From Candidatus Aminicenantota bacterium (GTDB lineage: Bacteria; Acidobacteriota; Aminicenantia; Aminicenantales; UBA4085): 44,596 nt of DNA. Positions within the stretch are counted from its first letter, which is position 1. Every line of letters starts with the position of its first letter. Location of the stretch: assembly GCA_026393895.1 (NCBI GenBank), contig JAPKZG010000086.1, forward strand, positions 1-44,596, written 5' to 3'. This document shows, piece by piece, positions 1-7,772 of this stretch. Under the pieces are notes generated by a model. It was not told where the DNA came from and searched no databases. It saw only the letters and a list, made by a program, of their open reading frames with translations. A program made the translations under genes and the position numbers.

Positions 1-2
1 GC

Positions 3-83
3 AAGCTCAACGGTTTTCATCTTCTGGCTCAGGTGATTCAAGGCGTCGTCTTCAAGGATGGCGCCCTGGCCAAAGCGGCTTAA
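3..83 (+). CDS. C-terminal tail of a possible transposase (partial)
   Basis: The window opens inside a reading frame that gives 26 residues (KLNGFHLLAQVIQGVVFKDG, then ALAKAA) and stops at 81-83. The pattern LNG..LLAQVI.GV.FKDG is like the very end of some DDE transposases, but this is only a resemblance and no catalytic region is visible. The tail lies next to an A/T-rich region with a TIR gene, which fits a mobile-element border. The start lies outside the window. It could equally be the end of an unrelated gene. Confidence 0.3.
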   Translation, partial: KLNGFHLLAQVIQGVVFKDGALAKAA

Positions 84-326
84 AAGAGGATCATCGGGAT
101 ATGCTCACCTCTCGCCCGTACACAACATTTGACAATATCTCTCATAGGAAAGCAGATATATTGAGTTACTTTTATTATCGAAGTAATATATCAGTATGTT
201 CAAGGGAAATATAGCTAAAAATGTTTTAATGTATCGATACGATAAACTCGGTTTTAAAATAATTAATAATATTTCTACTTAAAATGAATTTTGATGATTT
301 TAAATAAAACACAGGATAAATAACCA
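84..326. other. A/T-rich intergenic region upstream of the TIR gene
   Basis: About 240 bases without a convincing gene, strikingly richer in A and T than the sequence to the right of 1310. It holds a perfect 10-bp palindrome GTATCGATAC at 231-240. The best sigma-70-like pair is TTGAGT (161-166), 17 bases, TAATAT (184-189), weak and about 140 bases from the start codon. AGGA sits shortly before the ATG at 327. The base-composition break suggests that the island was acquired. Confidence 0.4.
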
Positions 327-1286
327 ATGGCAACGCAAAAGATATATGATGCTGCATTATCATTCTCGGGATCGGAGCGCCCATACATTGAGAAGGTTGC
401 AAGACATTTGCGAAATATGGGTTTAAGCATATTTTACGATGGATACGAAGATATTTCCTTATGGGGGAAAAATCTTCACGAACACTTACAGGATGTATTT
501 TGCAATCGATCTCGATATGTCGTTATATTTATATCGAAAAATTACCGAAAGCGAGCATGGGCACGCCATGAAAGGCGGTCAGCATTAGAAAGAGCAATTA
601 GCCTCCGTACTGAATATGTTCTTCCCGCGCGGTTCGATGATACAACCATCCCTGGCATATCGAGTACTACCGGATTTGTAGATTTACGAAAATATAGCCC
701 CAAGAGGTTTTCAATCCTGGTGCGAGAGAAAATCGGTCATATCCCGCGCAGAAACTTCATTCCGGAACATCCTGACCGATTTTATAATGGACTCCGCTTG
801 AGAACTGAATATAAAAAAATTGCATATAAACAAGCACTAATCGATTTTGTTGAACGACTCAGCCATGTGTCTAGGAAAGCACGCCTTGTGCTATATAGCA
901 TATTACATAATGCATGCGCCTGCGGGTTTCCCGAAAATGCTCACGTAAGAATGGATGTAATCTGTGGAATTCTGAAGACTTCGCGGCCAAATATTATTAA
1001 ACTCCTTGCCGAAATGGATTGGTGTGGAATCAGAACACGCTGCTATTATGATAAAGACAAATGCAAAGACTCTAATATCGTCAGGCGAAGAGAAATCATT
1101 GAAGTGAAATATTGGTCGGGAGATTCACTTTTACCTGACAATACAACCCCTCTTCTGTTTTCCATATTATATTGTTTACACGAAGTTTTATGTCCGGATT
1201 GTGCTCGCAACGCTTTTCTCGCAATGGATTTCTCTGCCCTCGGTATGGCAACTTCTCAACCCCATGAAATTATTGTCAAAAATTAA
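327..1286 (+). CDS. TIR-domain protein with C-terminal winged-helix-like region
   Basis: A 319-residue protein. Residues 6-140 form a TIR domain: the first strand YDAALSFSGSERPYIEKV, then GLSIFYD, then the block YVVIFISKNYRKRAWARHE. The glutamate E82 after W78 sits where bacterial TIR NADases carry the catalytic Glu. Residues 170-260 look helical and may hold a winged helix (MDVICGILKTSRPNIIKLL), but I do not recognise that family. TIR proteins of bacteria usually deplete NAD+ or make signalling nucleotides during antiphage defence; that role is inferred here. No partner gene lies downstream, and an upstream partner would be outside the window. The gene is strongly A/T-rich compared with its neighbours, which points to horizontal transfer. 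Confidence 0.82.
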   Translation: MATQKIYDAALSFSGSERPYIEKVARHLRNMGLSIFYDGYEDISLWGKNLHEHLQDVFCNRSRYVVIFISKNYRKRAWARHERRSALERAISLRTEYVLPARFDDTTIPGISSTTGFVDLRKYSPKRFSILVREKIGHIPRRNFIPEHPDRFYNGLRLRTEYKKIAYKQALIDFVERLSHVSRKARLVLYSILHNACACGFPENAHVRMDVICGILKTSRPNIIKLLAEMDWCGIRTRCYYDKDKCKDSNIVRRREIIEVKYWSGDSLLPDNTTPLLFSILYCLHEVLCPDCARNAFLAMDFSALGMATSQPHEIIVKN

Positions 1287-1309
1287 TTATTAAAAATAGC
1301 ATGTTCCGT

Positions 1310-1840
1310 TCAGACGATAAACGGTATGAACCGCTTCGTCGTCTTCATATAGGCGGCGTATTCATCCCCGAACCGTGCCTTCATCTCCCGCTCATCCATC
1401 AAGGCCGTGATCCAGCAGGCCACAAGATCGATCGTTAAAACGAGAGCCGTGATCAACCTCACCCTCTTCAAAAACACGCCGACCCCCAGGAAGACCAGAG
1501 AGGCGTACATCGGATGGCGAATGAACTTGTAGATCCCCACATTGACGAGGCGAGTCGTGTTCTCGAAATTCCCCTCGGGTTTGCCGTGTTTCCGCAGGGC
1601 TCCGAATCCCGCGGCCACGACGATGATGGCTGCCAGGAGAAACAACCAGGAGAAAATCTGCCGCAACGACCAGGGGTTCCGGAACCAGACGTTCGCGTTC
1701 AACAGGACGAGAATGAGAACGCTTTCGAAAGCGAAGAAGCGGGGATAACCATGGTAGCGTTTATCCCGGACCGACACGGTCCAGGTGCCGATCAAAAAAA
1801 AGACGGTTCCGGCCGCCAGGATGATCCAGAAGGCGTTCAT
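1310..1840 (-). CDS. Isoprenylcysteine carboxyl methyltransferase (ICMT/PEMT) family membrane protein
   Basis: A 176-residue integral membrane protein with four to five hydrophobic segments. The C-terminal half carries the family signature GIYKFIRHPMYASLVFLGVG followed by E-x(4)-FGDEYAAYMKTTKRFIP, the SAM-binding and active-site region of the ICMT / phospholipid methyltransferase superfamily. Bacterial members methylate varied lipophilic substrates, and the substrate here is unknown. Its ATG overlaps the TGA of the nitroreductase gene (1837-1840), so the two genes are translationally coupled and form one operon read from the promoter near 2480. Confidence 0.8.
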   Translation of the reverse strand: MNAFWIILAAGTVFFLIGTWTVSVRDKRYHGYPRFFAFESVLILVLLNANVWFRNPWSLRQIFSWLFLLAAIIVVAAGFGALRKHGKPEGNFENTTRLVNVGIYKFIRHPMYASLVFLGVGVFLKRVRLITALVLTIDLVACWITALMDEREMKARFGDEYAAYMKTTKRFIPFIV

Positions 1841-2421
1841 GCCCGTTCCGCTTCGGAAATCGGCCGGCCGAATTGATTGTCGAAGGCAAATTCGCCGAAC
1901 GGCTTCCGCGGCGGACGGGCATGCTCTTGCTCGATCTGTTTGGGCGAAAGGATCGGGCTGATTTCCTCGGCGTGTTTTCCGATGTTGATCAGAGTGATCA
2001 CTTGATAGTCATCCGGGATGCCCAGAATTTCCCGGGTCTTTTTCGGGCTGTACCCCGCAATGGGATGGGCGACCAGACCTAGCTCGGTCGCTCGCAGGAC
2101 CATAAACGCTACCCCCAAGCCGTCGCCGAAGAGATGATACTCCCGATCCCTGATGACGCAGTCGTCCTCCTTCCGGCTGCAGACGGCCACGATCAGGGAC
2201 GCTGCTTTGGCCCAGTCGTTCCCCGGGCTGTTCAGGGCCGAATGAAGCTTTTCGAGATTTTCGTTACCATATACAAAGATAAACCGCCAAGGTTGATTAT
2301 TGTTGCAGGACGGGGCCAGTTGGGCGCAACGGGCCAGGTCGGTTATGAGTTCCGGGGTGATATCGACAGGCGTAAGTGAACGGTACGCCCTCCGCGTTTC
2401 GATAGCGGTCAGGACATCCAT
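1837..2421 (-). CDS. Nitroreductase family protein
   Basis: Starting at the ATG at 2421, which has a good Shine-Dalgarno (AAAGGAG, 7 bases upstream), the protein is 194 residues. It begins MDVLTAIETRRAYRSLTP, the classic FMN-binding N-terminus of nitroreductases. LAPSCNNNQPWRFIFV and GLGVAFMVLRATELGLVAHPIAGYSPKKTREILGIPDDYQVITLINIG follow, the core and the FMN-contact segment. Such enzymes are FMN-dependent, NAD(P)H-using reductases of quinones, nitro compounds or enones; the true substrate is not evident. It is the first gene of a two-gene operon with the ICMT-family gene. A longer reading from a TTG at 2505 is unlikely, because that TTG is part of the promoter -35 box. Confidence 0.85.
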   Translation of the reverse strand: MDVLTAIETRRAYRSLTPVDITPELITDLARCAQLAPSCNNNQPWRFIFVYGNENLEKLHSALNSPGNDWAKAASLIVAVCSRKEDDCVIRDREYHLFGDGLGVAFMVLRATELGLVAHPIAGYSPKKTREILGIPDDYQVITLINIGKHAEEISPILSPKQIEQEHARPPRKPFGEFAFDNQFGRPISEAERA

Positions 2422-2476
2422 GGTGCGTCTCCTTTGACCGGCGGGCATCGTTGCCCCCGGACCGCGTCCGGACGGA

Positions 2477-2505
2477 AATATAATCGTTTTTAAGATGGCC
2501 CGCAA
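2477..2505 (-). promoter_or_regulatory. Sigma-70 promoter of nitroreductase operon
   Basis: On the minus strand TTGCGG (2505-2500) is followed after 17 bases by TATATT (2482-2477). The predicted leader is about 50 bases and carries AAAGGAG before the ATG at 2421. Five of six bases match the -10 consensus. Confidence 0.5.
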
Positions 2506-2628
2506 TCGGTCGCCCTGGCTCTCTTCTTCCCTCGATCCCGGCGCCGGTTTTTTTCAGGGCGTCGAGCCCTTTTTTCTGAAGGCCCCCCGCCAGCTACCGG
2601 AAGGAACCCGGGCCAAAGCGCTGGTCGC

Positions 2629-5520
2629 TCAGAACGACCGCAGAAATTCGCAGGCGTGGATCCTGATCCCGCCCCGGCCGTCCGCCCGCGGCTCGCCCGT
2701 CGTCAGGCACATCCGGTCGCCCGCTCCCTCGAGAATCCCGGTTTCGTCCTCGAAAAGATAGAAATACTTGAGCCCGCCGCGGACATTTTTACCCCGGGCG
2801 TCCACGACCCGGACGACGAGCTCGACGGTCTCCCCCTCCCGCTTCCGCAAATCGCGGATGCGGAGGTCGGGGCGCTTTCCCTCGTAGAGGGCGAGCGGGT
2901 CTCCTCCGGGGCTGAAGCCAAGCGACTCGAGGAGGAGCTTGGCTTTCTCCCGGGGCTCGATGTCGGCCGGCGGTTCGACGCCTTCGATCCCCTGGACATA
3001 CCGGAGGACCTGCCGGGTGCGGCGGGTTTCGATCGAATCGAAGACCCCGGCCTTGACCAGAAGGAAAAGTTCCGACCGGCCCGCAGGAACCCGAGCCAGG
3101 AAATCCTCAAGCGAGGCGAACGCCCCCGCAGCCGTCCGTTCCTCGACGATCTTTTCGGCCGTCCGCAGGGACAGGTTTTTGATCGAAACGAAACCGACCC
3201 GGATCGCCTCCGCCTCGGCCGAAAACCCGCATTCGCTCCGGTTGACGTCCGGCCCGAGGACGGCGATGCCGCGGCGTTTGGCCTCCTCGACGTACTCCGC
3301 CGGCATGTAATAACCGCCGCCGGCGTTGAGGACGGCGGCGAAATACGGGACGGGGTGATGAGCCTTGAGATAAACGGCCTGGTAGGCCATGAACGCGTAG
3401 GAGGCGCTGTGCGCCTTGTTGAAGGCGTAGGACGAAAACTTCTCCATCATCTGCCAGAGTTTGTCGACCTCGGCCGCCGTGTAGCCGCGGGCCCGGGCCT
3501 CCTTGAAAAACTTGTCCTTGAGCGGGCTTAAGGGCGACCCGTTCCGGTGTTTAAGGCTCCGTCGGAGAAGGTCCCCCTCCTCGGGCGGCATCCCGGCCGC
3601 CCGCTCCGCGATCTGCATCACCTGTTCCTCGTAGAGAAGAAGGCCACCCGTTTCGGGCAGGATCCTGCCGAGGAAGGGATCGCGGTACGTCCCCCGGCTT
3701 TCCTCCCGGACGCGAAGGACGTTTTCCTTCATGCCGCACTCGGTCGGACCCGGGCGGATGAGGGCCAGGGCCTGCGTCAGGTCGTGAATGTCACCGGGTT
3801 TCATCCGGCGGAGAAGGTTCATCATGGCCGGACTCTCGACCTGAAAACAGCCGATCGTCCCGGCCTGCTTGAGGAGGCCGTAGGCCGCCGGATCGTCGGG
3901 CGGCACGTCGCGGAGCCCGAGGCGGGTTTTCGTCTCGGAAATGGCCGCCAGGCCGCGGATCGAAAGAAGGTCGAGCTTGATGAGCTTGAGGTCCTCGACG
4001 GCATCCCGGTCGTAGTGGGACATGAGAAGCCACTTGGCCGAGGTTTCCAGCGGAAGGTAACGGTCCGCGGGTGCCGGGGTGAAGATGACGCCCCCGACGT
4101 GGAGGGAAATCTCGTGATGAACGCCGGCCAGCTCCGCCGCGGCTTTCCAGATGTCCAAGTATCCGGCCGGGGCGGCGGTTTTCTTCATGTAATCGGGCGT
4201 TTCGTAATACGGCGCCCGCTTGCTCAACGTCCGGGCCTCCTCGGGCGGCATCCCGAACGCCCGGGCGGTCTCGTAGAGGGCGGAGCGGGCTCCGTAACTT
4301 TTCAGCGCGCAAACGAACGCCGCGCCCGTCCGGCCCCGGCCGTAGCGTTCGAGGACATAGGCCAGGACCCGGTCGCGATGGCGCGAGTCGAAATCGAGGT
4401 CGATATCGGGCGGGTCGGAGCGTCCGCTATTGAGAAAACGTTCGAAATAGAGGTCGAAGGCGACCGGGTTGACGTGGGAAATGCCCAGCAGCCAGGTCAG
4501 GAACGACGAGGCGCCCGAACCCTTGAGGTTGTGAAGGATGCCGTTTCTGCGGGCGAACTCGACGATGTCGTGGACGATCAGAAAATATGGGCCGAAGCCC
4601 GACCGCTCGACGACCTGAAGCTCCCGCAGGGCCCGCTCGCGTTCGGCCCAGGTCAGGTCGCCGGCCGCCCGGAGGCGGGCCATGACCTCATCGCGGAGGG
4701 TGACGGGGAAAAGGTCGGCCGGAAGCGGGGGGACGATGCCGCTGAAATCGTACCGGCATTTTTCAGCGATGTCCCGCGTCAGGAGAAAGGCGCCGTCGAT
4801 TTCGGCCCCGAATTTTTTCCGGGCCAGGGCCTCCTGCTCCGGACCGAAAAAACGGACCGTCCGGCGCAATTTTTCCCAGGCGGGCGGAAACGGGATTTTC
4901 CTGTCGAAGGCGTGGAGGAGGACGAGCCGCTCGGGAGCCCGGACGTATTTCAGCGGGCCGGCCCAGACGAGCGGAAGGCCGTGCGCTTCGGCCGCGGCCC
5001 GGGCCCGCCCGGCGTTCAGAAAATCAACCCCGATATAAAGATCGGGCGCCGATCGGCCGCTTTTGAGCGAGGATAAAAGAGCGTCGATATTCAAGGGGTC
5101 CGGCGGCGGACCGCTTGTTTCTTTTTCGTTTTCGACGCCGATGTTTTCGCCGTCATCCTTCCGTTCCGGCCGCCCCCTTTCCCGGGACGCCGGAATCCAG
5201 ATCGTCGTCAGGCCCCCGACCCCGTCGCCCTCGCGGATCCGGCGGCGGTTGAGAATTTCCATCAGGTTTCCGTAGCCGTCCCGGGTTTGAACCAGAAACA
5301 GGAACGTCTCGCCGCCGAGGTCGATTTCACACCCGAATAGGGGTGAAAATCCGGCCGCGGCCGCCGCCCGTTTCCATTGGGGCCAGCCGTAGAGGTTGCC
5401 GATATCGGTCAGGGCGCCGGCCGGGAGCCGGCCATGGGCGAACGCGCGGGCCAATTCGTCGAGGGCCGCCCCACCCCGGCCCCGGCTGAAGGCGGAGTGG
5501 ACGCGAAGAGGGATGTACAT
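2629..5520 (-). CDS. dnaE2: Error-prone DNA polymerase III alpha subunit (DnaE2-like), inactive PHP site
   Basis: A 963-residue C-family polymerase, shorter than replicative DnaE (about 1160) and somewhat shorter than usual DnaE2. The catalytic palm motif PDIDLDF is at residues 371-377 (metal-binding D372 and D374), preceded by the finger/palm block GSGASSFLTWLLGISHVNP. A helix-hairpin-helix region and an OB fold (about 895-960) close the protein. The N-terminal PHP domain is degenerate: the canonical HxH reads RVH (residues 6-8) and the TDHGN motif reads TDIGN (39-42 region), so metal binding and any proofreading are probably lost. Its neighbours are dinB (4-base gap) and lexA, as in SOS mutagenesis cassettes, where this polymerase extends past lesions. 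The Shine-Dalgarno is weak, so translational coupling to dinB is likely. The normal replicative DnaE should lie elsewhere. Confidence 0.85.
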   Translation of the reverse strand: MYIPLRVHSAFSRGRGGAALDELARAFAHGRLPAGALTDIGNLYGWPQWKRAAAAAGFSPLFGCEIDLGGETFLFLVQTRDGYGNLMEILNRRRIREGDGVGGLTTIWIPASRERGRPERKDDGENIGVENEKETSGPPPDPLNIDALLSSLKSGRSAPDLYIGVDFLNAGRARAAAEAHGLPLVWAGPLKYVRAPERLVLLHAFDRKIPFPPAWEKLRRTVRFFGPEQEALARKKFGAEIDGAFLLTRDIAEKCRYDFSGIVPPLPADLFPVTLRDEVMARLRAAGDLTWAERERALRELQVVERSGFGPYFLIVHDIVEFARRNGILHNLKGSGASSFLTWLLGISHVNPVAFDLYFERFLNSGRSDPPDIDLDFDSRHRDRVLAYVLERYGRGRTGAAFVCALKSYGARSALYETARAFGMPPEEARTLSKRAPYYETPDYMKKTAAPAGYLDIWKAAAELAGVHHEISLHVGGVIFTPAPADRYLPLETSAKWLLMSHYDRDAVEDLKLIKLDLLSIRGLAAISETKTRLGLRDVPPDDPAAYGLLKQAGTIGCFQVESPAMMNLLRRMKPGDIHDLTQALALIRPGPTECGMKENVLRVREESRGTYRDPFLGRILPETGGLLLYEEQVMQIAERAAGMPPEEGDLLRRSLKHRNGSPLSPLKDKFFKEARARGYTAAEVDKLWQMMEKFSSYAFNKAHSASYAFMAYQAVYLKAHHPVPYFAAVLNAGGGYYMPAEYVEEAKRRGIAVLGPDVNRSECGFSAEAEAIRVGFVSIKNLSLRTAEKIVEERTAAGAFASLEDFLARVPAGRSELFLLVKAGVFDSIETRRTRQVLRYVQGIEGVEPPADIEPREKAKLLLESLGFSPGGDPLALYEGKRPDLRIRDLRKREGETVELVVRVVDARGKNVRGGLKYFYLFEDETGILEGAGDRMCLTTGEPRADGRGGIRIHACEFLRSF

Positions 5521-5524
5521 GGGG

Positions 5525-6955
5525 TCACCGGGTTAAAGAAGCCGTTTTGAGGACAAATCCCCGGTCCCGATCCTTCGGATAGACTTCATCCAGCATCTTT
5601 TCCCGGATGGTCAGGACGGAGCCGAACCCGAATTTTTCCCGGACCTGATCCACGGCCGTGCCCAGCCGTTCCTGCCGGTCGGAATACGGTTCAAAAAGAG
5701 AGAGCGGCCGGACCCGGGTCAAATCCGAGGCCTTGACTCCGACCAGCCGCAGGGGCAGGCGCGACCCTCCCCAAAGCCCGAGAAAAAGCTCCTGGGCGAT
5801 CCGATAGACGTCCGTCATCTCCCGGCGCGGGACAACGAGAAGACGGCGGCGGACTTCGGTCCGGAAGTCGGCGTAACGGACCTTGACTTCGATGACATGG
5901 GCGTAGTACCGGCCTTCGCGCAGGGCCAGGGTCAGCCGGTCGCAGAGATAGGCCACGTGGGCAAGGAGAAGACGGCTGTCCCAGAGATCCTGGAGAAAGG
6001 TCGTCTCCCGCGAAACGGACTTGGGATCGGCCTCCGTGACCAGGGACCGGTTGTCGAGGCCGCGGGATTGAAGATAGATTTCGTCGCCGCCCAGGCCGAA
6101 GATCGAGTGGAGCGCCGATTCGGACATGCCCCAGAGGTCGCCGATTTTTTTTATGTTGAGCATCCGCATAACGACCTGGGTCTTTGGTCCGATGCCGGGC
6201 AGACGGTCGATCTCGACGTCGCGGAGGAATTCCTCCTCCCGGCCGGGTTCGATTTCAAAATAACCCGCGGGCTTGGCCCGGCCGGTAGCCAGCTTGGCCA
6301 GGATCTTGTTCGGAGCGACGCCGACCGAAACCGAGAGGCCGGTCTCGCGTTCGACTTGGGCCTTGAGATCACGGGCCACGGCCGGGAACGAGGCGTAGAG
6401 CCGGCGGCAGCGGGTGAAATCGAGGTAGGCCTCGTCGATCGAAGTCGCCTCGACGTCCGGCGTGTAGCGGCGAAGGACGTCGAAAAATTTTTCCGAAAAG
6501 GACTGGTAAACCTGGTAGTTGCCGCGGACGAAGACGCCCTGGGGGCAAAGCTTGAAGGCGGTCCGCAGGGCCATGCCGGAGTGGACGCCGTATCGGCGGG
6601 CTTCGTAGGAGCAGGTCGAGGCCACGCCCCGCTCGTGGGGCAGGCCGCCGACGATGAGCGGTTTGCCTTTCAGGGCCGGGTTCAGGAGGACTTCGACGGC
6701 GGCGAAAAAGGCGTCGATGTCGACATGGACGATGAAGCGGCGGAGCCGGGGGCGAAAGGACGGCCCGGAAACCTTCGCTTCGGCGGCCGCCGGATCCGGG
6801 GACGGAGAAATCCCTTGAAGGGCGAGACGCCGCGCTCCCGAGGACCGGGCGGCGGCGGGCGTTCCGTCAAACTCCGCCGGTCCGAAGGCGGGAGCGGCGG
6901 CCCGGCGACGACGCTCCCGCGTCGACGGTGACGAAAACGGCGGACGGTTCGACAT
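5525..6955 (-). CDS. dinB: DNA polymerase IV (Y-family), DinB with N-terminal extension
   Basis: A 476-residue Y-family polymerase. The active-site residues are intact: HVDIDAFF (D79; F84 is at the steric-gate position) and SIDEAY (D174, E175). This separates it from ImuB, which has lost them. A helix-hairpin-helix (LPGIGPKT, 252-259), a little-finger domain and a beta-clamp-like motif PLSLF (417-421) follow. The first 70 residues are a low-complexity Arg/Pro/Ala tail not found in standard DinB. The ATG at 6955 is preceded by GAGGAAT at good distance, and no in-frame ATG or GTG lies closer to the catalytic core, so the extension is probably real. It lies 64 bases after lexA and 4 bases before the DnaE2-like gene, an SOS translesion operon. 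No imuA is present. Confidence 0.9.
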   Translation of the reverse strand: MSNRPPFSSPSTRERRRRAAAPAFGPAEFDGTPAAARSSGARRLALQGISPSPDPAAAEAKVSGPSFRPRLRRFIVHVDIDAFFAAVEVLLNPALKGKPLIVGGLPHERGVASTCSYEARRYGVHSGMALRTAFKLCPQGVFVRGNYQVYQSFSEKFFDVLRRYTPDVEATSIDEAYLDFTRCRRLYASFPAVARDLKAQVERETGLSVSVGVAPNKILAKLATGRAKPAGYFEIEPGREEEFLRDVEIDRLPGIGPKTQVVMRMLNIKKIGDLWGMSESALHSIFGLGGDEIYLQSRGLDNRSLVTEADPKSVSRETTFLQDLWDSRLLLAHVAYLCDRLTLALREGRYYAHVIEVKVRYADFRTEVRRRLLVVPRREMTDVYRIAQELFLGLWGGSRLPLRLVGVKASDLTRVRPLSLFEPYSDRQERLGTAVDQVREKFGFGSVLTIREKMLDEVYPKDRDRGFVLKTASLTR

Positions 6956-6975
6956 CCGATTCCTCGAAAACGAAT

Positions 6976-7000
6976 CGGCGGGCGGCGGCGCCCGCTCTTA
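6976..7000 (-). other. G/C-rich hairpin between lexA and dinB
   Basis: The lexA-dinB gap contains the inverted repeat GCGGGCG / CGCCCGC with a 4-base loop. On the transcribed strand no T-run follows, so it is not a convincing terminator. It may stabilise or attenuate the operon mRNA ahead of dinB. Confidence 0.3.
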
Positions 7001-7019
7001 TTTCAAAAAATGACCCCGG

Positions 7020-7649
7020 TCAATACTTCCTTAAAATCCCGATCACCCGCCCCAACACCAGGAGGTTTTCGACTTCGAACGGCTGGTAGGCCGGGTTTTC
7101 GGGGACGAGGATCGTCCGGCCGTTTTCGCGCCTCAGCCGTTTGAGGGTGACCGTCCCGTCGTCGAGCCGGCCGACGATCATCTCTCCCGAAGCGACCGTG
7201 TTCGTCCGTTCGAGAAGGACGTGATCGCCGTCGTCGATGAAGGCGTCGATCATGCTTTTACCCTGGACCCGGATGCAGAACACGTTGCCCCGGCGGCGGC
7301 CGATCATCCAGTCGGGAACGTCCATGGCCTCTCCCGAGGTTTCGAAGGCCTCCTGGGGAGAGCCGGCGGGGACGAGGCCGGCCAGGGGAATCCGGACATG
7401 GGCCCCGAAGGCGGCCGGGGAACCCGCGATCCGCAGTTCTCCCCCCTCGCGCCGGAGGTAGCCCTTGCGCTCCAGGCTGGCCACGTGCTTGAAGACGGCC
7501 GAGGGGCTGGGGATTCGGAAGAGGTTTCCGAGCCACCGGATCGTCGGCCCGTAGCCGTGTTCCAGGATGAAGGACTCGATCGCCTTGAGAATGTCCTTTT
7601 GGCGGGGAGTAAGTTCCTGTCGTATTTTGTTCACCATTTTGTTCACCAT
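7020..7649 (-). CDS. lexA: LexA repressor
   Basis: A LexA/S24 protein of 209 residues from the ATG at 7649, or 205 from the ATG at 7637. The N-terminal winged helix reads LTPRQKDILKAIESFILEHGYGPTIRWLG and KHVASLERKGYLRR. The Ala-Gly cleavage site VPAGSP is at about residues 93-98. The serine-lysine pair is GKSM (S132) and TLKRL (K170), counted from 7649. It represses SOS genes until RecA-stimulated self-cleavage; the dinB and dnaE2-like genes follow in the same direction. The start is ambiguous because the 12-base unit ATGGTGAACAAA is tandemly repeated, giving MVNKMVNK and two ATGs. The second ATG (7637) has GGTGA upstream. The longer reading from a TTG at 7682 is not likely, since that TTG belongs to the promoter. 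Confidence 0.93.
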   Translation of the reverse strand: MVNKMVNKIRQELTPRQKDILKAIESFILEHGYGPTIRWLGNLFRIPSPSAVFKHVASLERKGYLRREGGELRIAGSPAAFGAHVRIPLAGLVPAGSPQEAFETSGEAMDVPDWMIGRRRGNVFCIRVQGKSMIDAFIDDGDHVLLERTNTVASGEMIVGRLDDGTVTLKRLRRENGRTILVPENPAYQPFEVENLLVLGRVIGILRKY

Positions 7650-7682
7650 TGTTAAGATACCCAAGGCCGGGACGTTTGTCAA
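7626..7682 (-). promoter_or_regulatory. lexA promoter and direct-repeat operator candidate
   Basis: On the minus strand TTGACA (7682-7677) and TATCTT (7659-7654) are separated by 17 bases. The predicted transcription start falls at or inside the first ATG (7649-7647). Immediately downstream, the 12-base unit ATGGTGAACAAA occurs twice (7649-7626), giving GAAC-N8-GAAC. Alphaproteobacterial LexA binds GAAC-N7-GAAC direct repeats, so this is a plausible autoregulatory LexA box lying on the start codon. The box identity is inferred. Confidence 0.55.
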
Positions 7683-7697
7683 GAGGGAAAACAGTCC

Positions 7698-7727
7698 TTG
7701 ACGGAAATTCCCCCCCTATGCTATCGT
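7698..7727 (+). promoter_or_regulatory. Candidate promoter of the alkaline phosphatase gene
   Basis: TTGACG (7698-7703), 18 bases, TATCGT (7722-7727) points rightward and leaves a leader of about 38 bases that contains AAAGGAAG ahead of the ATG at 7773. It diverges from the lexA promoter with only 15 bases between the two -35 boxes. Confidence 0.4.
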
Positions 7728-7772
7728 CTCCCTTCAAATCTTCGCAAGGTTTGATTCCTTAAAGGAAGCGCC

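Noticed and set aside
2549-2580. Short hairpin AGGGC-gtcga-GCCCT followed by T6
   Set aside because: It would terminate plus-strand transcription, but both flanking genes run on the minus strand and the stem is only five pairs.
3547-5076. A 509-codon plus-strand open frame
   Set aside because: Antisense shadow of the DnaE2-like gene; no recognisable domain or start signals.
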